This document shows, in pieces, positions 1-11,009 of a stretch of DNA of 64,000 nucleotides (positions are counted from its first letter, which is position 1; each line of letters starts with the position of its first letter). Made by a program: the position numbers and the translations under genes. Source of the DNA: Procambarus clarkii (taxonomy: Eukaryota; Arthropoda; Malacostraca; Decapoda; Cambaridae). Below the pieces are notes generated by a model. It saw nothing but the letters and a program-made list of their open reading frames with translations, did not search any database and had not been told where the DNA came from. The stretch is taken from NCBI RefSeq assembly GCF_040958095.1, contig NC_091181.1:27050783-27114782 (forward strand), given 5' to 3'.

Positions 1-790
1 TAGCCGTCAGCGAAATATCTCTTTTATTTTCACCGGTGCGCAAGTGTAAAAACGTTGAAGAACGCTACCCTCGCCGGCGTAGCGAGGGTAGATTCAGATT
101 CAGGGTAGATTCATCCTACAAGATTCAGCTGAATCCAAGGATGCAAATCCTTATTTACCATGTCGTGGTGTAGTGGTCCAAGGAGTTTGTTTGGGAGTAT
201 CGTAAGCATAGCTTCGAATCCTCCCCTTTGTTCATTATGACCCTTAACATTAACCGAGGATAAGAAATATGAATTTAAATTCTAAAGTGATTTACAAAAT
301 ATATTGATATATCGAGCACAAACAACGCTTCCAAAGTAATAAAACACAGCACAGCTAAAAGGCTAAAGGTTTACTCAGTGTTGCTTAATTGGGATTCTCA
401 CACCGACAACGGAAAAGGTAAAATCTTGGCCAAAAAGCTACATTTTTGGGATAAAAATATCCGGATGAAACACTGGCCGCACTGGTCACCCCCGAGTCTT
501 AGGGTGATGGGGTAGGGTATATGTATGCCTGAGGTGTCCCAAACAAGCACCTGATGCCTCAAGCAAACCGTGTCTTAAAGGAGAGACGTCTCAAATAAAG
601 GAGGAAATTCATAAACAAAAGAGGGACGTCTCAAAGGAGGGATCTCAAGCAAAGGAGGGGGGGGGGGAATATCATAGGACACCCAGCGTCAAGCATTAGA
701 GAAGATATACCACGGGCGCTCTACACTCCGGGTCTGACTGAACATCAGTTTACTTGGCTTACGTTATCCATTTTCCCATCATCTTCAAGC
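1..790. other. No gene seen
   Basis: No open frame, splice-bounded exon or recognised transposon protein is visible here. A G-run lies near 658-668. A weak tRNA-like segment near 141-222 is listed separately. Confidence 0.5.
141..222 (+). repeat. Possible tRNA-derived SINE fragment
   Basis: The segment has an A-box-like TGGTGTAGTGG and, about 50 bases later, a B-box-like CTTCGAATCC. This spacing resembles a Pol III internal promoter. No cloverleaf was confirmed and no 3' SINE body was recognised, so this is a weak call. Confidence 0.25.
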
Positions 791-852
791 AGACCTAGAA
801 CCTGTTCACCCACCCAGACCTAGAACCTGTTCACCCACCCAGACCTAGAACC
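791..852. repeat. 25-bp tandem repeat, about 2.5 copies
   Basis: A unit beginning AGACCTAGAACCTGTTC and ending CACCCACCC is repeated twice, followed by a partial third copy. It abuts the left end of the TIR element at 852. Confidence 0.75.
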
Positions 853-921
853 AACCTGTCCTCTTAAAAAGAACGTCGCTTTTGGCCGTTTGCTCGTAGG
901 GGCGAATATGGACGTAATTTG

Positions 922-958
<37 letters not shown>

Positions 959-1189
959 TTTTTTTTCAACAACAGTACGTTAAGGGTCCTCTGATAGATT
1001 AGGTGGGCAGGAAAGTCTCAAAGTTTCAAAACGGTGCCTCTTCTAAGCTTGCCAAGTAAGCCGGACGACTCAAACAGAAAACGGAACAGTACGTCACTTT
1101 TTGAGTCGATTTCATTTCAAATTACGTCTAAATTTGAACATAGCGCGCATACGAGCCAAACGTGACGTTATTTTTAAGAGGACGGGTTG
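852..1189 (+). mobile_element. TIR element, CAACCYGTCCTC family, copy A
   Basis: The segment starts CAACCTGTCCTCTTAAAAAG and ends with the reverse complement of a near-identical sequence (ends ...TTTTTAAGAGGACGGGTTG). The terminal inverted repeats run about 65 bp and both contain GACGTAATTTGA. A 33-base poly(A) interrupts it at 922-954. There is no transposase frame, so it is non-autonomous. A second copy lies in inverted orientation at 1519-1879. No convincing target duplication was seen for this copy. The superfamily is not identified. Confidence 0.7.
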
Positions 1190-1518
1190 CCAGTTCACCT
1201 GACCATCCCGTGTGCCGTCCTCAGCCAAGCCCACACACACACGTCAACGGCCTCTCATACACAATTTACCTTCAACTGATAGTTTATTTACAAACTACGG
1301 ACACTATTTAAAGCCAGATACTTCCTTTAGATAAGCATTTTTTTCTATGATTACACGCCAAACTTCAGTATGCTCTCTACTAAGCCTATACATTTTATTT
1401 CACGTATTATTAAATATATTATTGCATCATTTTCTTTGTTTATGACTAAGTCTTTCACGAGTTGTAGTAAGCGTCTAATTTCCGAAGTACAGCTATAACA
1501 AAGACGAGTGTGTGTAAA

Positions 1519-1879
1519 CAACCCGTCCTCTTAAAAATAACGTCACTTTTGGCCCGTATGCGCGATATGGCTAAATTTGGACGTAATTTGAAATGAAATC
1601 GACTCGCAAAAGTGACGTTCTGTTCCGTTTTCTATTTGAGTCGTCCGGCGTACGCGCAGAGGTTATAAGACGACACTTTAAATTAACGTTTTTCATAATG
1701 TTTTGAAACTTTATAAGAATTTCCTGCCCACCTAACCTATCAGAGGACCCTTAACTTACTGTTGTTGAAAAAAAAAATCCCAAATTTATTTTCATTTTTT
1801 TTTCATTTTCAAATTACGTCCAAATTCAGCCATACGGGCAAACGGCCAAAAGCGACGTTCTTTTTAAGAGGACAGGTTG
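1519..1879 (-). mobile_element. TIR element, CAACCYGTCCTC family, copy B
   Basis: This is the inverted counterpart of the element at 852-1189. It starts CAACCCGTCCTCTTAAAAAT and ends ...AAGAGGACAGGTTG. It is flanked by GTGTAAA at 1512-1518 and again at 1880-1886, which looks like a 7-bp target-site duplication. The terminal repeats are about 65 bp. There is no protein-coding content. The two copies form a long interrupted inverted repeat with about 330 bp between them. Confidence 0.7.
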
Positions 1880-1886
1880 GTGTAAA

Positions 1887-3995
1887 AGGCAACCCATCAC
1901 AGCCACATGGATTGATGAAGATCAAGCCGCCCAAGAGGTGGCACGGGCATGAATAGCCCATAAGACCACGTGGAGGGAAACATCTTACCTCACTCACTTG
2001 GTGATAACTGTTCCCAGCCAGTTTAAAGCGACCATGCTCAAGCACTTGTAGTGCTCTTTAAGGTGTAATTTGAGAATCGTCTGAATTATGAACTCTTACC
2101 TAATCTAAAGATTCTGAACAGGCCTATGGTTGATATAGGCTTATGGCGTCTTCTATTTGTAACCAGGTCCATTGAGCACTGCGCTATATGGACACGGTAT
2201 AAATTAAGATGACGTAACCGGTATATATTTAATGAGCAGGGCAATTTAAATTGTTTGTTCTGTATCTGTGTAGTGCAGTTGCTCTATGTGCCTGTATCCG
2301 CACATCGTAGCACCATACGGGCCACTATCCACAATACGCCACGAATCCCTTAAATCCCACCTACACCATCGCCTTACCGTGTGCACGTTACTTTCTGTTC
2401 CTTTACTGACACCTTCTATAGTGAAATATATACCTTAGTCATGCCCAGCAACTAAGTACTGCCCAGCAACAATCGTCACTATACCCTAAGCCATCGTTAC
2501 GTCGCTATTTACAACCTTACTCATCTCACGCTAGGCCGCCATCCAACGCTCTGGGCTCGCACAACCTAACCCACCAAACACACACCGAAACTACGACGTT
2601 GGTACAACGTTCGAACGAGTTTTAACACCTCCTAACCCGTTATAACAACCAATATAGCAAGTTGTAACAACGTTCTAATACGTCATAAACACGCTAAGCC
2701 AAAATGTAACAACTTTATTACAAGTTGTAACAAGCGGAAAATAGAGACAGTTTCGGTTTGTGTTTCCAGGGAAGTAGCCCTAACTCTATACTCTTAACAT
2801 CACGCAATACACCGTACGACGGAAGCCTATCCTTACAACCTCACCCCACACAACCTATGGTAGTCACCCAACATCATCTTACAGCCTTAGCCTAGCCATC
2901 GTCAATCATTTTGGGGCGAAGGTACTAGTAATGTGTGTAGCCACCAGGTACGTATCTGCTTCACGAAGATGACACGTGGCGAAAAGATTAATATACAAAC
3001 CACGATGTCATGTGTTAATATAATAATTTTTTTATAAATTATCCACGAGTCTTCTGATAAGTTTTCTCCAGCACTTTACATGAAATGCCTGTTATTGATA
3101 ATTAATTTTAAGAATAGCGCTTCTAATTGTTACTTACATGTCGTTCAGTAGCAATTGTCTTCTACCTTTCTTGTAGAACCTATAGGTATCACATTAGCTG
3201 CTTTCAACTGCCAACCTCTTACAATGCAATCTTCTGAACGAGGAGTTAACATCAATAAGGGGATGCCTCCCAAGTACCTTTTTCAATATCTGCCTTGAGA
3301 CTCCTTTTGGTCCTATTTTCTAGCTTTCGTCTTACCCAGCTCCTCCAGTTGCTTCCTAACTTCCTCGAGAGTAACTTGTGTTTTATTCATCCAGTCGATA
3401 AATTCTGACAGTTTCGAATTAGTTTAAAGACTTCTTGGTGTCCATATTGAGTAAATAGCATTTTTCTGTCATTTTATGTGTATTCACTCATGTTTAGATC
3501 GATTACCTGCACATTCACAGACACACTCTTTATATGACTGCAGAAGTTTGGATTGAACTTTTGCATGTACAGGTAACGACCTTCCAATACTTTTACACTA
3601 TCGTTGGTGAAAGTACTGCTCTGCCATTATGGACACCTAAGTTCTAACCCTAGAGGAAGCATTTCAGTTTACAGTTGAAACATTATCTATCTATCTACAT
3701 ATACATAAACTTTTTTTCAATCTAAAAGGGGTACCACCTCTGGTGCAAGTGTAGGGACTCATAGCCTTGAAGAAAATAAGAGTACTCAGAGAAGACCTTG
3801 TGGATCTTCACTGAACACTTTGATATTTTCTTCTCCTACCACCCCTATTCATTTTGTATGTGTGTACTGTATATATATCTCACTTTATTTTAAAATTTCA
3901 TTACACAAAACGGGTTACAACATTGGTTACATGCAGGGTACAAGGCTATTTGTCACAGGTTGTAGAGTTCCCCCAGCTCCTCAGATGGCGGGCAG
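1887..3995. other. No gene seen
   Basis: Mixed-composition DNA without recognisable coding exons or transposon proteins. Several degenerate GTTGTAACAACG-like motifs occur at 2600-2740. Nothing else could be supported. Confidence 0.5.
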
Positions 3996-4011
3996 GAACC
4001 AGAGAGACACA

Positions 4012-4019
4012 CGCGCGCG

Positions 4020-4078
<59 letters not shown>
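4012..4078. repeat. (CG)n(CA)n microsatellite
   Basis: About 17 bases of alternating CG (4012-4028) run directly into about 50 bases of CA (4029-4078). Alternating purine-pyrimidine of this length can adopt Z-DNA. The His/Thr-repeat open frames over it are artefacts. Confidence 0.97.
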
Positions 4079-4080
<2 letters not shown>

Positions 4081-4117
4081 CTTGCGGTGACCTTGCGTTG
4101 GTTTCTAGAATCAATGT

Positions 4118-4850
4118 CCCCGCGGCCCGGTCTCTGACCAGGCCTCCTGATTAATGGGTATCAGGTATCTTCTTTGAGGTGTTCATCAAGTTCTCTCTTG
4201 AACACTCTGTGGGGTCGGCCTGTTATGCTCCTTATGTGTAGTTGAAGCGTGTTGAACAGTCTCAGGAAGGAGTAATAAAACTGACCGTTTTCTCTCCAGA
4301 GTACCTATTGCACCTCTCCTTTTCAACAGGGATATTCTGCACATCCTGCCATGCCTTCTGGTCTCATGTGATTTATGTGTGCAGATTTGGAATCAACCCC
4401 TCCAATATTTTCCATGTGTAAATTACTGTATCATGCATTTTCTAACGCCTGCGCTCTAGAGAATGCAGATTTAAGCATTTGAATCGGTCCCAATAATTTA
4501 GATGTTTGAGTGGATTCTAGCAGTAAAGGGGCTCTGCACGTTCTCCAGGTCAGCAATTTATCCAGCTTTGAAAGGGGCCGTTAACGTGCAACAGTATTCC
4601 ACTCCAGAAAGCACTAGCTTTTGAGAAGTATCAGTGGTATGACATCTCTTGTTTAAAAAGTTCTTGTTATTCAACCTGTCATTTTTATTGCAGTTGTGAC
4701 GGCTACTTTATTGTGTTCTTTAAGGGTAAGATCTTCAGACATGATTACAACCAAACCTTTTACATTTTTTTCGTTCTATGGTATGATTTAACTGCGTTTT
4801 GTACGTGGTTTCCGTTTATATATTTTATTTTTTTCTGTAGCGCATGAGCT
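4118..4850 (-). mobile_element. LINE 3' fragment (first of two copies)
   Basis: The segment is collinear with 14450-15085: both contain, in order, a GGCCC/TGGTCTCTGACC tail, TTCTCTCTTGAA, CCTATTGCACCTCT, TTTTGCACATCCTGCC-like and TACTTTATTGTGTTCTTTA blocks. On the minus strand it encodes pieces of a reverse-transcriptase C-terminal tail, including a VFKRELD-type motif. It is broken by stops. The GCGGCCCGGTC tail resembles the tRNA-SINE 3' ends in this window. The exact LINE clade is not settled. Confidence 0.6.
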
Positions 4851-5334
4851 GGAACTTATTTTCATTAAATATATACCGTTTCGCACTGTTTCTGTGGCTC
4901 GCTTCCCTGCCCTACACTGGGCTCCTCTCTCACCAGCGGACCTCATTTGGGGCAATTATCAATGAGCATGAAGTATGCGGTCATATCCGCCTACGCGTGG
5001 ATTCTGGCGCGGGCGGTGTACTTGACTTCTCTCCCACGGTTATGCTGCCGGACACACACACTTAACCCTACCCTGGCCACTCATCATCATACCTGTTATC
5101 GCACCCACCGCACCAACCTCTCAAACCCCACATGGGATAAACCTCACCCCACTACACTTGATACTGTTGTTGCCTCTACGGTGCAATCGTTAAAGTTTGA
5201 GAACATGCCACGTGATCCACTCACTAAGGTTACCAATCCCATGGAACACGCTCGCTCAACCTTCCCCCAACCCACACCGTTACACTGACACAGTCAACAG
5301 TAGCTTCACACATCTGAATTACTACAGCACCTGT

Positions 5335-5470
5335 ACTTTCAAGTGGTCTACGTCCTCGACTTACAACCGCGAGGACCAGAGTTCAATCCCTGGGCGGGAC
5401 AGAAACGGTTGGACACGTTTCCTTTCACCTCGTACCCCTGTTCACCTAACAGTGAAATAGGTGGCCAGGA
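5335..5470 (+). mobile_element. tRNA-derived SINE, variant B
   Basis: It contains a B-box-like AGTTCAATCCCTGGGCGGGA, then the diagnostic SINE body: a C-rich TTCACCTAACAG segment, TGAAATAGGTGGCCAGGA and AATTAGACAA. These match the order seen at 22380, 28530 and 58180. Two strong hairpins follow directly. Confidence 0.6.
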
Positions 5471-5482
5471 ATTAGACAATTC

Positions 5483-5538
5483 CTGGGACACAACCTCTTA
5501 CGATGCAATCGTTTGCATTGTAAGAGGTTGTGTGCCAG
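5483..5538. repeat. Hairpin with 26-bp arms
   Basis: Arm CTGGGACACAACCTCTTACG... (5483-5508) pairs with 5513-5538 with about two mismatches and a 4-base loop. It lies just after a SINE and could come from a tiny foldback duplication. Confidence 0.8.
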
Positions 5539-5570
5539 GATCGATACTGGTTAGGAGTGTAATGCAAGGG

Positions 5571-5616
5571 TACTCTGACCACGGCACCAGCGACCTCTGG
5601 TGCTGTGGTCAGAGTA
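5571..5616. repeat. Hairpin, second of a pair
   Basis: TACTCTGACCACGGCACCAG pairs with CTGGTGCTGTGGTCAGAGTA around a 6-base loop with one mismatch. It lies 33 bases after the previous hairpin. Confidence 0.85.
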
Positions 5617-5710
5617 CCAGCTGATGTGGAGACTCGCGGCGGTCTGGGTTCAAATCGTTAGGGGTCATAGAGTTCAAGTGATTCTATGCTTAGGGACAGA
5701 TAAAGCTTTG

Positions 5711-5713
<3 letters not shown>

Positions 5714-5798
<85 letters not shown>
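5714..5798. repeat. (TA)n microsatellite, left boundary of satellite array
   Basis: About 42 TA units. The tract ends exactly where the inverted 260-bp array starts (ACTGAAAACTC). A second (TA)n bounds the other end of the array. Confidence 0.98.
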
Positions 5799-5799
<1 letters not shown>

Positions 5800-8143
5800 C
5801 TGAAAACTCACACCCCAGAAGTGACTCGAACCCATACTCCCAGAAGCAACGCATCTGGTATGTACAAGACGCCTTAATCCACTTGACCATCACGACCGGA
5901 CATAATGAGGTGATAGCCGAGGCTATTTGAACCACCCCACCGCCGGCACTCGGATAGTTATCTTGGGCATAGCATTTTACCAAATCACCTCATTCTTTGG
6001 GGCAACACGTGAGGAACACAAATGCGAACAAGCCTGAATGGTCCCCAGGACATATGCAACTGAAAACTCACACCCCAGAAGTGACTCGAACCCATACTCC
6101 CAGAAGCAACGCATCTGGTATGTACAAGACGCCTTAATCCACTTGACCATCACGACCGGACATAATGAGGTGATAGCCGAGGCTATTTGAACCACCCCAC
6201 CGCCGGCACTCGGATAGTTATCTTGGGCATAGCATTTTACCAAATCACCTCATTCTTTGGGGCAACACGTGAGGGACACAAATGCGAACAAGCCTGAATG
6301 GTCCCCAGGACATATGCAACTGAAAACTCACACCCCAGAAGTGACTCGAACCCATACTCCCAGAAGCAACGCATCTGGTATGTACAAGACGCCTTAATCC
6401 ACTTGACCATCACGACCGGACATAATGAGGTGATAGCCGAGGCTATTTGAACCACCCCACCGCCGGCACTCGGATAGTTATCTTGGGCATAGCATTTTAC
6501 CAAATCACCTCATTCTTTGGGGCAACACGTGAGGAACACAAATGCGAACAAGCCTGAATGGTCCCCAGGACATATGCAACTGAAAACTCACACCCCAGAA
6601 GTGACTCGAACCCATACTCCCAGAAGCAACGCATCTGGTATGTACAAGACGCCTTAATCCACTTGACCATCACGACCGGACATAATGAGGTGATAGCCGA
6701 GGCTATTTGAACCACCCCACCGCCGGCACTCGGATAGTTATCTTGGGCATAGCATTTTACCAAATCACCTCATTCTTTGGGGCAACACGTGAGGAACACA
6801 AATGCGAACAAGCCTGAATGGTCCCCAGGACATATGCAACTGAAAACTCACACCCCAGAAGTGACTCGAACCCATACTCCCAGAAGCAACGCATCTGGTA
6901 TGTACAAGACGCCTTAATCCACTTGACCATCACGACCGGACATAATGAGGTGATAGCCGAGGCTATTTGAACCACCCCACCGCCGGCACTCGGATAGTTA
7001 TCTTGGGCATAGCATTTTACCAAATCACCTCATTCTTTGGGGCAACACGTGAGGAACACAAATGCGAACAAGCCTGAATGGTCCCCAGGACATATGCAAC
7101 TGAAAACTCACACCCCAGAAGTGACTCGAACCCATACTCCCAGAAGCAACGCATCTGGTATGTACAAGACGCCTTAATCCACTTGACCATCACGACCGGA
7201 CATAATGAGGTGATAGCCGAGGCTATTTGAACCACCCCACCGCCGGCACTCGGATAGTTATCTTGGGCATAGCATTTTACCAAATCACCTCATTCTTTGG
7301 GGCAACACGTGAGGAACACAAATGCGAACAAGCCTGAATGGTCCCCAGGACATATGCAACTGAAAACTCACACCCCAGAAGTGACTCGAACCCATACTCC
7401 CAGAAGCAACGCATCTGGTATGTACAAGACGCCTTAATCCACTTGACCATCACGACCGGACATAATGAGGTGATAGCCGAGGCTATTTGAACCACCCCAC
7501 CGCCGGCACTCGGATAGTTATCTTGGGCATAGCATTTTACCAAATCACCTCATTCTTTGGGGCAACACGTGAGGAACACAAATGCGAACAAGCCTGAATG
7601 GTCCCCAGGACATATGCAACTGAAAACTCACACCCCAGAAGTGACTCGAACCCATACTCCCAGAAGCAACGCATCTGGTATGTACAAGACGCCTTAATCC
7701 ACTTGACCATCACGACCGGACATAATGAGGTGATAGCCGAGGCTATTTGAACCACCCCACCGCCGGCACTCGGATAGTTATCTTGGGCATAGCATTTTAC
7801 CAAATCACCTCATTCTTTGGGGCAACACGTGAGGAACACAAATGCGAACAAGCCTGAATGGTCCCCAGGACATATGCAACTGAAAACTCACACCCCAGAA
7901 GTGACTCGAACCCATACTCCCAGAAGCAACGCATCTGGTATGTACAAGACGCCTTAATCCACTTGACCATCACGACCGGACATAATGAGGTGATAGCCGA
8001 GGCTATTTGAACCACCCCACCGCCGGCACTCGGATAGTTATCTTGGGCATAGCATTTTACCAAATCACCTCATTCTTTGGGGCAACACGTGAGGAACACA
8101 AATGCGAACAAGCCTGAATGGTCCCCAGGACATATGCAACTGA
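5799..8143 (-). repeat. 260-bp tandem satellite with tRNA-like module, left arm
   Basis: About nine head-to-tail 260-bp units on the minus strand. The units look identical except for one A/G change near 6274. Read on the minus strand, each unit contains TGGTCAAGTGG (A-box fit) and, about 50 bases later, GGTTCGAGTCAC (B-box fit, last base off). It also has GGTTCAAATAGCC, a second B-box-like site. The surrounding sequence resembles a class II tRNA (Leu/Ser type), including TTAAGGCG and CACTTCTG. Each unit yields an 88-codon open frame, but it starts at TTG and there is no evidence of translation. Confidence 0.93.
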
Positions 8144-9774
8144 GTATGGGTTCGAGTCACTTCTGGGGTGTGAGTTTTCAGTTGCATATGTCCTGGGGAC
8201 CATTCAGGCTTGTTCGCATTTGTGTTCCTCACGTGTTGCCCCAAAGAATGAGGTGATTTGGTAAAATGCTATGCCCAAGATAACTATCCGAGTGCCGGCG
8301 GTGGGGTGGTTCAAATAGCCTCGGCTATCACCTCATTATGTCCGGTCGTGATGGTCAAGTGGATTAAGGCGTCTTGTACATACCAGATGCGTTGCTTCTG
8401 GGAGTATGGGTTCGAGTCACTTCTGGGGTGTGAGTTTTCAGTTGCATATGTCCTGGGGACCATTCAGGCTTGTTCGCATTTGTGTTCCTCACGTGTTGCC
8501 CCAAAGAATGAGGTGATTTGGTAAAATGCTATGCCCAAGATAACTATCCGAGTGCCGGCGGTGGGGTGGTTCAAATAGCCTCGGCTATCACCTCATTATG
8601 TCCGGTCGTGATGGTCAAGTGGATTAAGGCGTCTTGTACATACCAGATGCGTTGCTTCTGGGAGTATGGGTTCGAGTCACTTCTGGGGTGTGAGTTTTCA
8701 GTTGCATATGTCCTGGGGACCATTCAGGCTTGTTCGCATTTGTGTTCCTCACGTGTTGCCCCAAAGAATGAGGTGATTTGGTAAAATGCTATGCCCAAGA
8801 TAACTATCCGAGTGCCGGCGGTGGGGTGGTTCAAATAGCCTCGGCTATCACCTCATTATGTCCGGTCGTGATGGTCAAGTGGATTAAGGCGTCTTGTACA
8901 TACCAGATGCGTTGCTTCTGGGAGTATGGGTTCGAGTCACTTCTGGGGTGTGAGTTTTCAGTTGCATATGTCCTGGGGACCATTCAGGCTTGTTCGCATT
9001 TGTGTTCCTCACGTGTTGCCCCAAAGAATGAGGTGATTTGGTAAAATGCTATGCCCAAGATAACTATCCGAGTGCCGGCGGTGGGGTGGTTCAAATAGCC
9101 TCGGCTATCACCTCATTATGTCCGGTCGTGATGGTCAAGTGGATTAAGGCGTCTTGTACATACCAGATGCGTTGCTTCTGGGAGTATGGGTTCGAGTCAC
9201 TTCTGGGGTGTGAGTTTTCAGTTGCATATGTCCTGGGGACCATTCAGGCTTGTTCGCATTTGTGTTCCTCACGTGTTGCCCCAAAGAATGAGGTGATTTG
9301 GTAAAATGCTATGCCCAAGATAACTATCCGAGTGCCGGCGGTGGGGTGGTTCAAATAGCCTCGGCTATCACCTCATTATGTCCGGTCGTGATGGTCAAGT
9401 GGATTAAGGCGTCTTGTACATACCAGATGCGTTGCTTCTGGGAGTATGGGTTCGAGTCACTTCTGGGGTGTGAGTTTTCAGTTGCATATGTCCTGGGGAC
9501 CATTCAGGCTTGTTCGCATTTGTGTTCCTCACGTGTTGCCCCAAAGAATGAGGTGATTTGGTAAAATGCTATGCCCAAGATAACTATCCGAGTGCCGGCG
9601 GTGGGGTGGTTCAAATAGCCTCGGCTATCACCTCATTATGTCCGGTCGTGATGGTCAAGTGGATTAAGGCGTCTTGTACATACCAGATGCGTTGCTTCTG
9701 GGAGTATGGGTTCGAGTCACTTCTGGGGTGTGAGTTTTCAGTTGCATATGTCCTGGGGACCATTCAGGCTTGTT

Positions 9775-9779
<5 letters not shown>
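8144..9779 (+). repeat. 260-bp tandem satellite, right arm
   Basis: About 6.3 units of the same 260-bp monomer in the opposite orientation to 5799-8143. The right arm from 8178 mirrors 6542-8143, giving a palindrome with arms of about 1.6 kb and a 34-base unpaired centre (8144-8177). The centre joins ...GCAACTGA to GTATGGGTTCGAG, so the two arrays break at different points of the monomer. The array ends at TTCGCAT, directly in (TA)n. Confidence 0.93.

Positions 9780-9825
<46 letters not shown>
9778..9825. repeat. (TA)n microsatellite, right boundary
   Basis: About 24 TA units fused to the ...GTTCGCAT end of the satellite array. Confidence 0.97.
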
Positions 9826-9828
<3 letters not shown>

Positions 9829-9899
9829 CTGCAATGACCTCTTCGAAGCTAGGTGGCAGCCCAGTACACTGACCACTAAACACTCGATAATGAAAAGTG

Positions 9900-9982
9900 C
9901 TGGATAGTTATTACTCCTTATGCCTCTAACATCTGTCCACTACCGGCCACGGAATCATTACAGGGTGCATAATAAATGACCA
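9900..9982 (+). repeat. Interspersed repeat Y (GGGTGCATAATAAATGA end)
   Basis: It shares TGCCTCTAAC, CCACTACCG and GGGTGCATAATAAATGA with 24545-24655 (plus) and 19590-19690 (minus), and more weakly with 25815-25885. The AATAAA-rich terminus suggests the 3' end of a retroelement. Confidence 0.55.
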
Positions 9983-10324
9983 CAATCAATCATGCACCCG
10001 ACTCCCCACTACACACTTGGAGCCATTGTTAGTTCATCGATTCTTTGAGCATGCTGGGATCGATTAAATAACTGCGGCCTCTCTCTCCCTCCACGAGTGT
10101 AGCGGGGTGTTGGATGCACGCGGAGTATTAATCATCAGCACTTTTCACTACCAATGGTTGAGTGGTCAGAGTACTTATTGAGCACTCACCCTGGCGGCCT
10201 ACGTTTGACAAATAGGCAGAATGGCGTATTTGCAGAATCGAGCTATTAGCTCTTGGACCCCGTCTTTCTAACCAATTTATTTTTCCTCTATTATGTCTAC
10301 TACATATATTTCTCTCTAACACAC

Positions 10325-10480
10325 ACACACATCCCCAGGTGGCAGCCCGTAGCAGTTGTCTAACTCCCATGTACAGTACTTATTTACTGCTAGGTGAACA
10401 GGCACATCAGGGTGAAAGGAACTCTGCCCATTTCTTTCCGCCTTCGCCGGGAGTCGAACCCAGGCCATTAAGCCTACGAC
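10325..10480 (-). mobile_element. tRNA-derived SINE (family 1)
   Basis: On the minus strand it reads B box GGTTCGACTCCC, then AAATGGGCAGAGTTCC, TTCACCCTGATG, AGCAGTAAATAAGTACTG, and GTTAGACAACTGCTACGGGC. This is the order of the family-1 SINE copies at 12040, 28530 and 33396. It is preceded at 10200-10325 by a segment (ATCGAGCTATTAGCTCTTGG) repeated at 12300. Confidence 0.75.
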
Positions 10481-10559
10481 CCTCCAGCGCAAATACACCT
10501 ATTTGTGCTTGCAGGATCGCGCATTGACCCTTGGATCCTATCTTTCTAGCCACCGGTTG

Positions 10560-11000
10560 TTTATAGCTATGACTCTTGTCCCATTTCCCTACCATATCTA
10601 GTTTTAAAATTATGAATAGAGTTTGCTTCCACTACCTGCTCTTTAAGTGCATTACACATTTTCCACAACTCTCACGCTAAAAGAAAACTTCCTAACATCC
10701 CTGTGACTTTAATTTTCCAGTTTCCACCCATGTCCCCTCGTTCTGTTAGCATCCAGTGTGAACATTTCGTTTATTTCCACTATGTCAATCCCCCCTGAGT
10801 ATTTTATGTTTCTATCATTCCCCCTCCCCTCTTCCTTCTGTTTTCTAGTATCGTAAGGTTCAGTTCCTTCAGGCGCTCTTCATATCCCATCCCTCGTAAC
10901 TCTGGGACGAGCCTCGTCGCACACTTCTGAACCTTTTCAAGTTTCCTTATGTGTTTCTTCAGGTGGGGGGCTCCATGATGGGGAGGCATACTCTAAGACT
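10560..11000 (-). mobile_element. CR1-like LINE 3' fragment
   Basis: The minus-strand translation contains KKHIRKLEKVQKCATRLV and ELRGMGYEERLKELNL, the conserved C-terminal tail of CR1-like reverse transcriptases. It lacks the upstream RT domain (5'-truncated) and is interrupted downstream. It directly abuts another copy in the same orientation at 11010. Confidence 0.8.
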
Positions 11001-11009
11001 GGTCTCACG

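Noticed and set aside
3820-4137. His/Thr-repeat protein
   Set aside because: The frame is created by the (CA)n microsatellite. The same applies to Cys/Val, Tyr/Ile and Thr/His frames at 12070-12503, 5600-5983, 9558-9876 and 29664-30671.
8337-8425. Functional tRNA-Leu or tRNA-Ser gene
   Set aside because: The A and B boxes fit, but the B box ends CAC instead of CC, the acceptor and anticodon stems do not pair cleanly, and the sequence sits in a tandem satellite.
5977-9564. Fourteen or more tandem 88-codon open frames in the satellite, suggestive of a repeated small protein family
   Set aside because: They begin at TTG, are identical because the DNA is identical, overlap tRNA-like promoter sequence, and occur on both arms. 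There is no sign of coding constraint.
5799-9779. CRISPR array
   Set aside because: The 260-bp units are contiguous with no unique spacers, they are far too long, and the genome is eukaryotic.
5799-9779. Whole palindrome as a missed-adapter or foldback read artefact
   Set aside because: A foldback artefact would mirror the flanks too. Beyond the (TA)n tracts the left and right flanks are unrelated. A local collapse or expansion of copy number is still possible.
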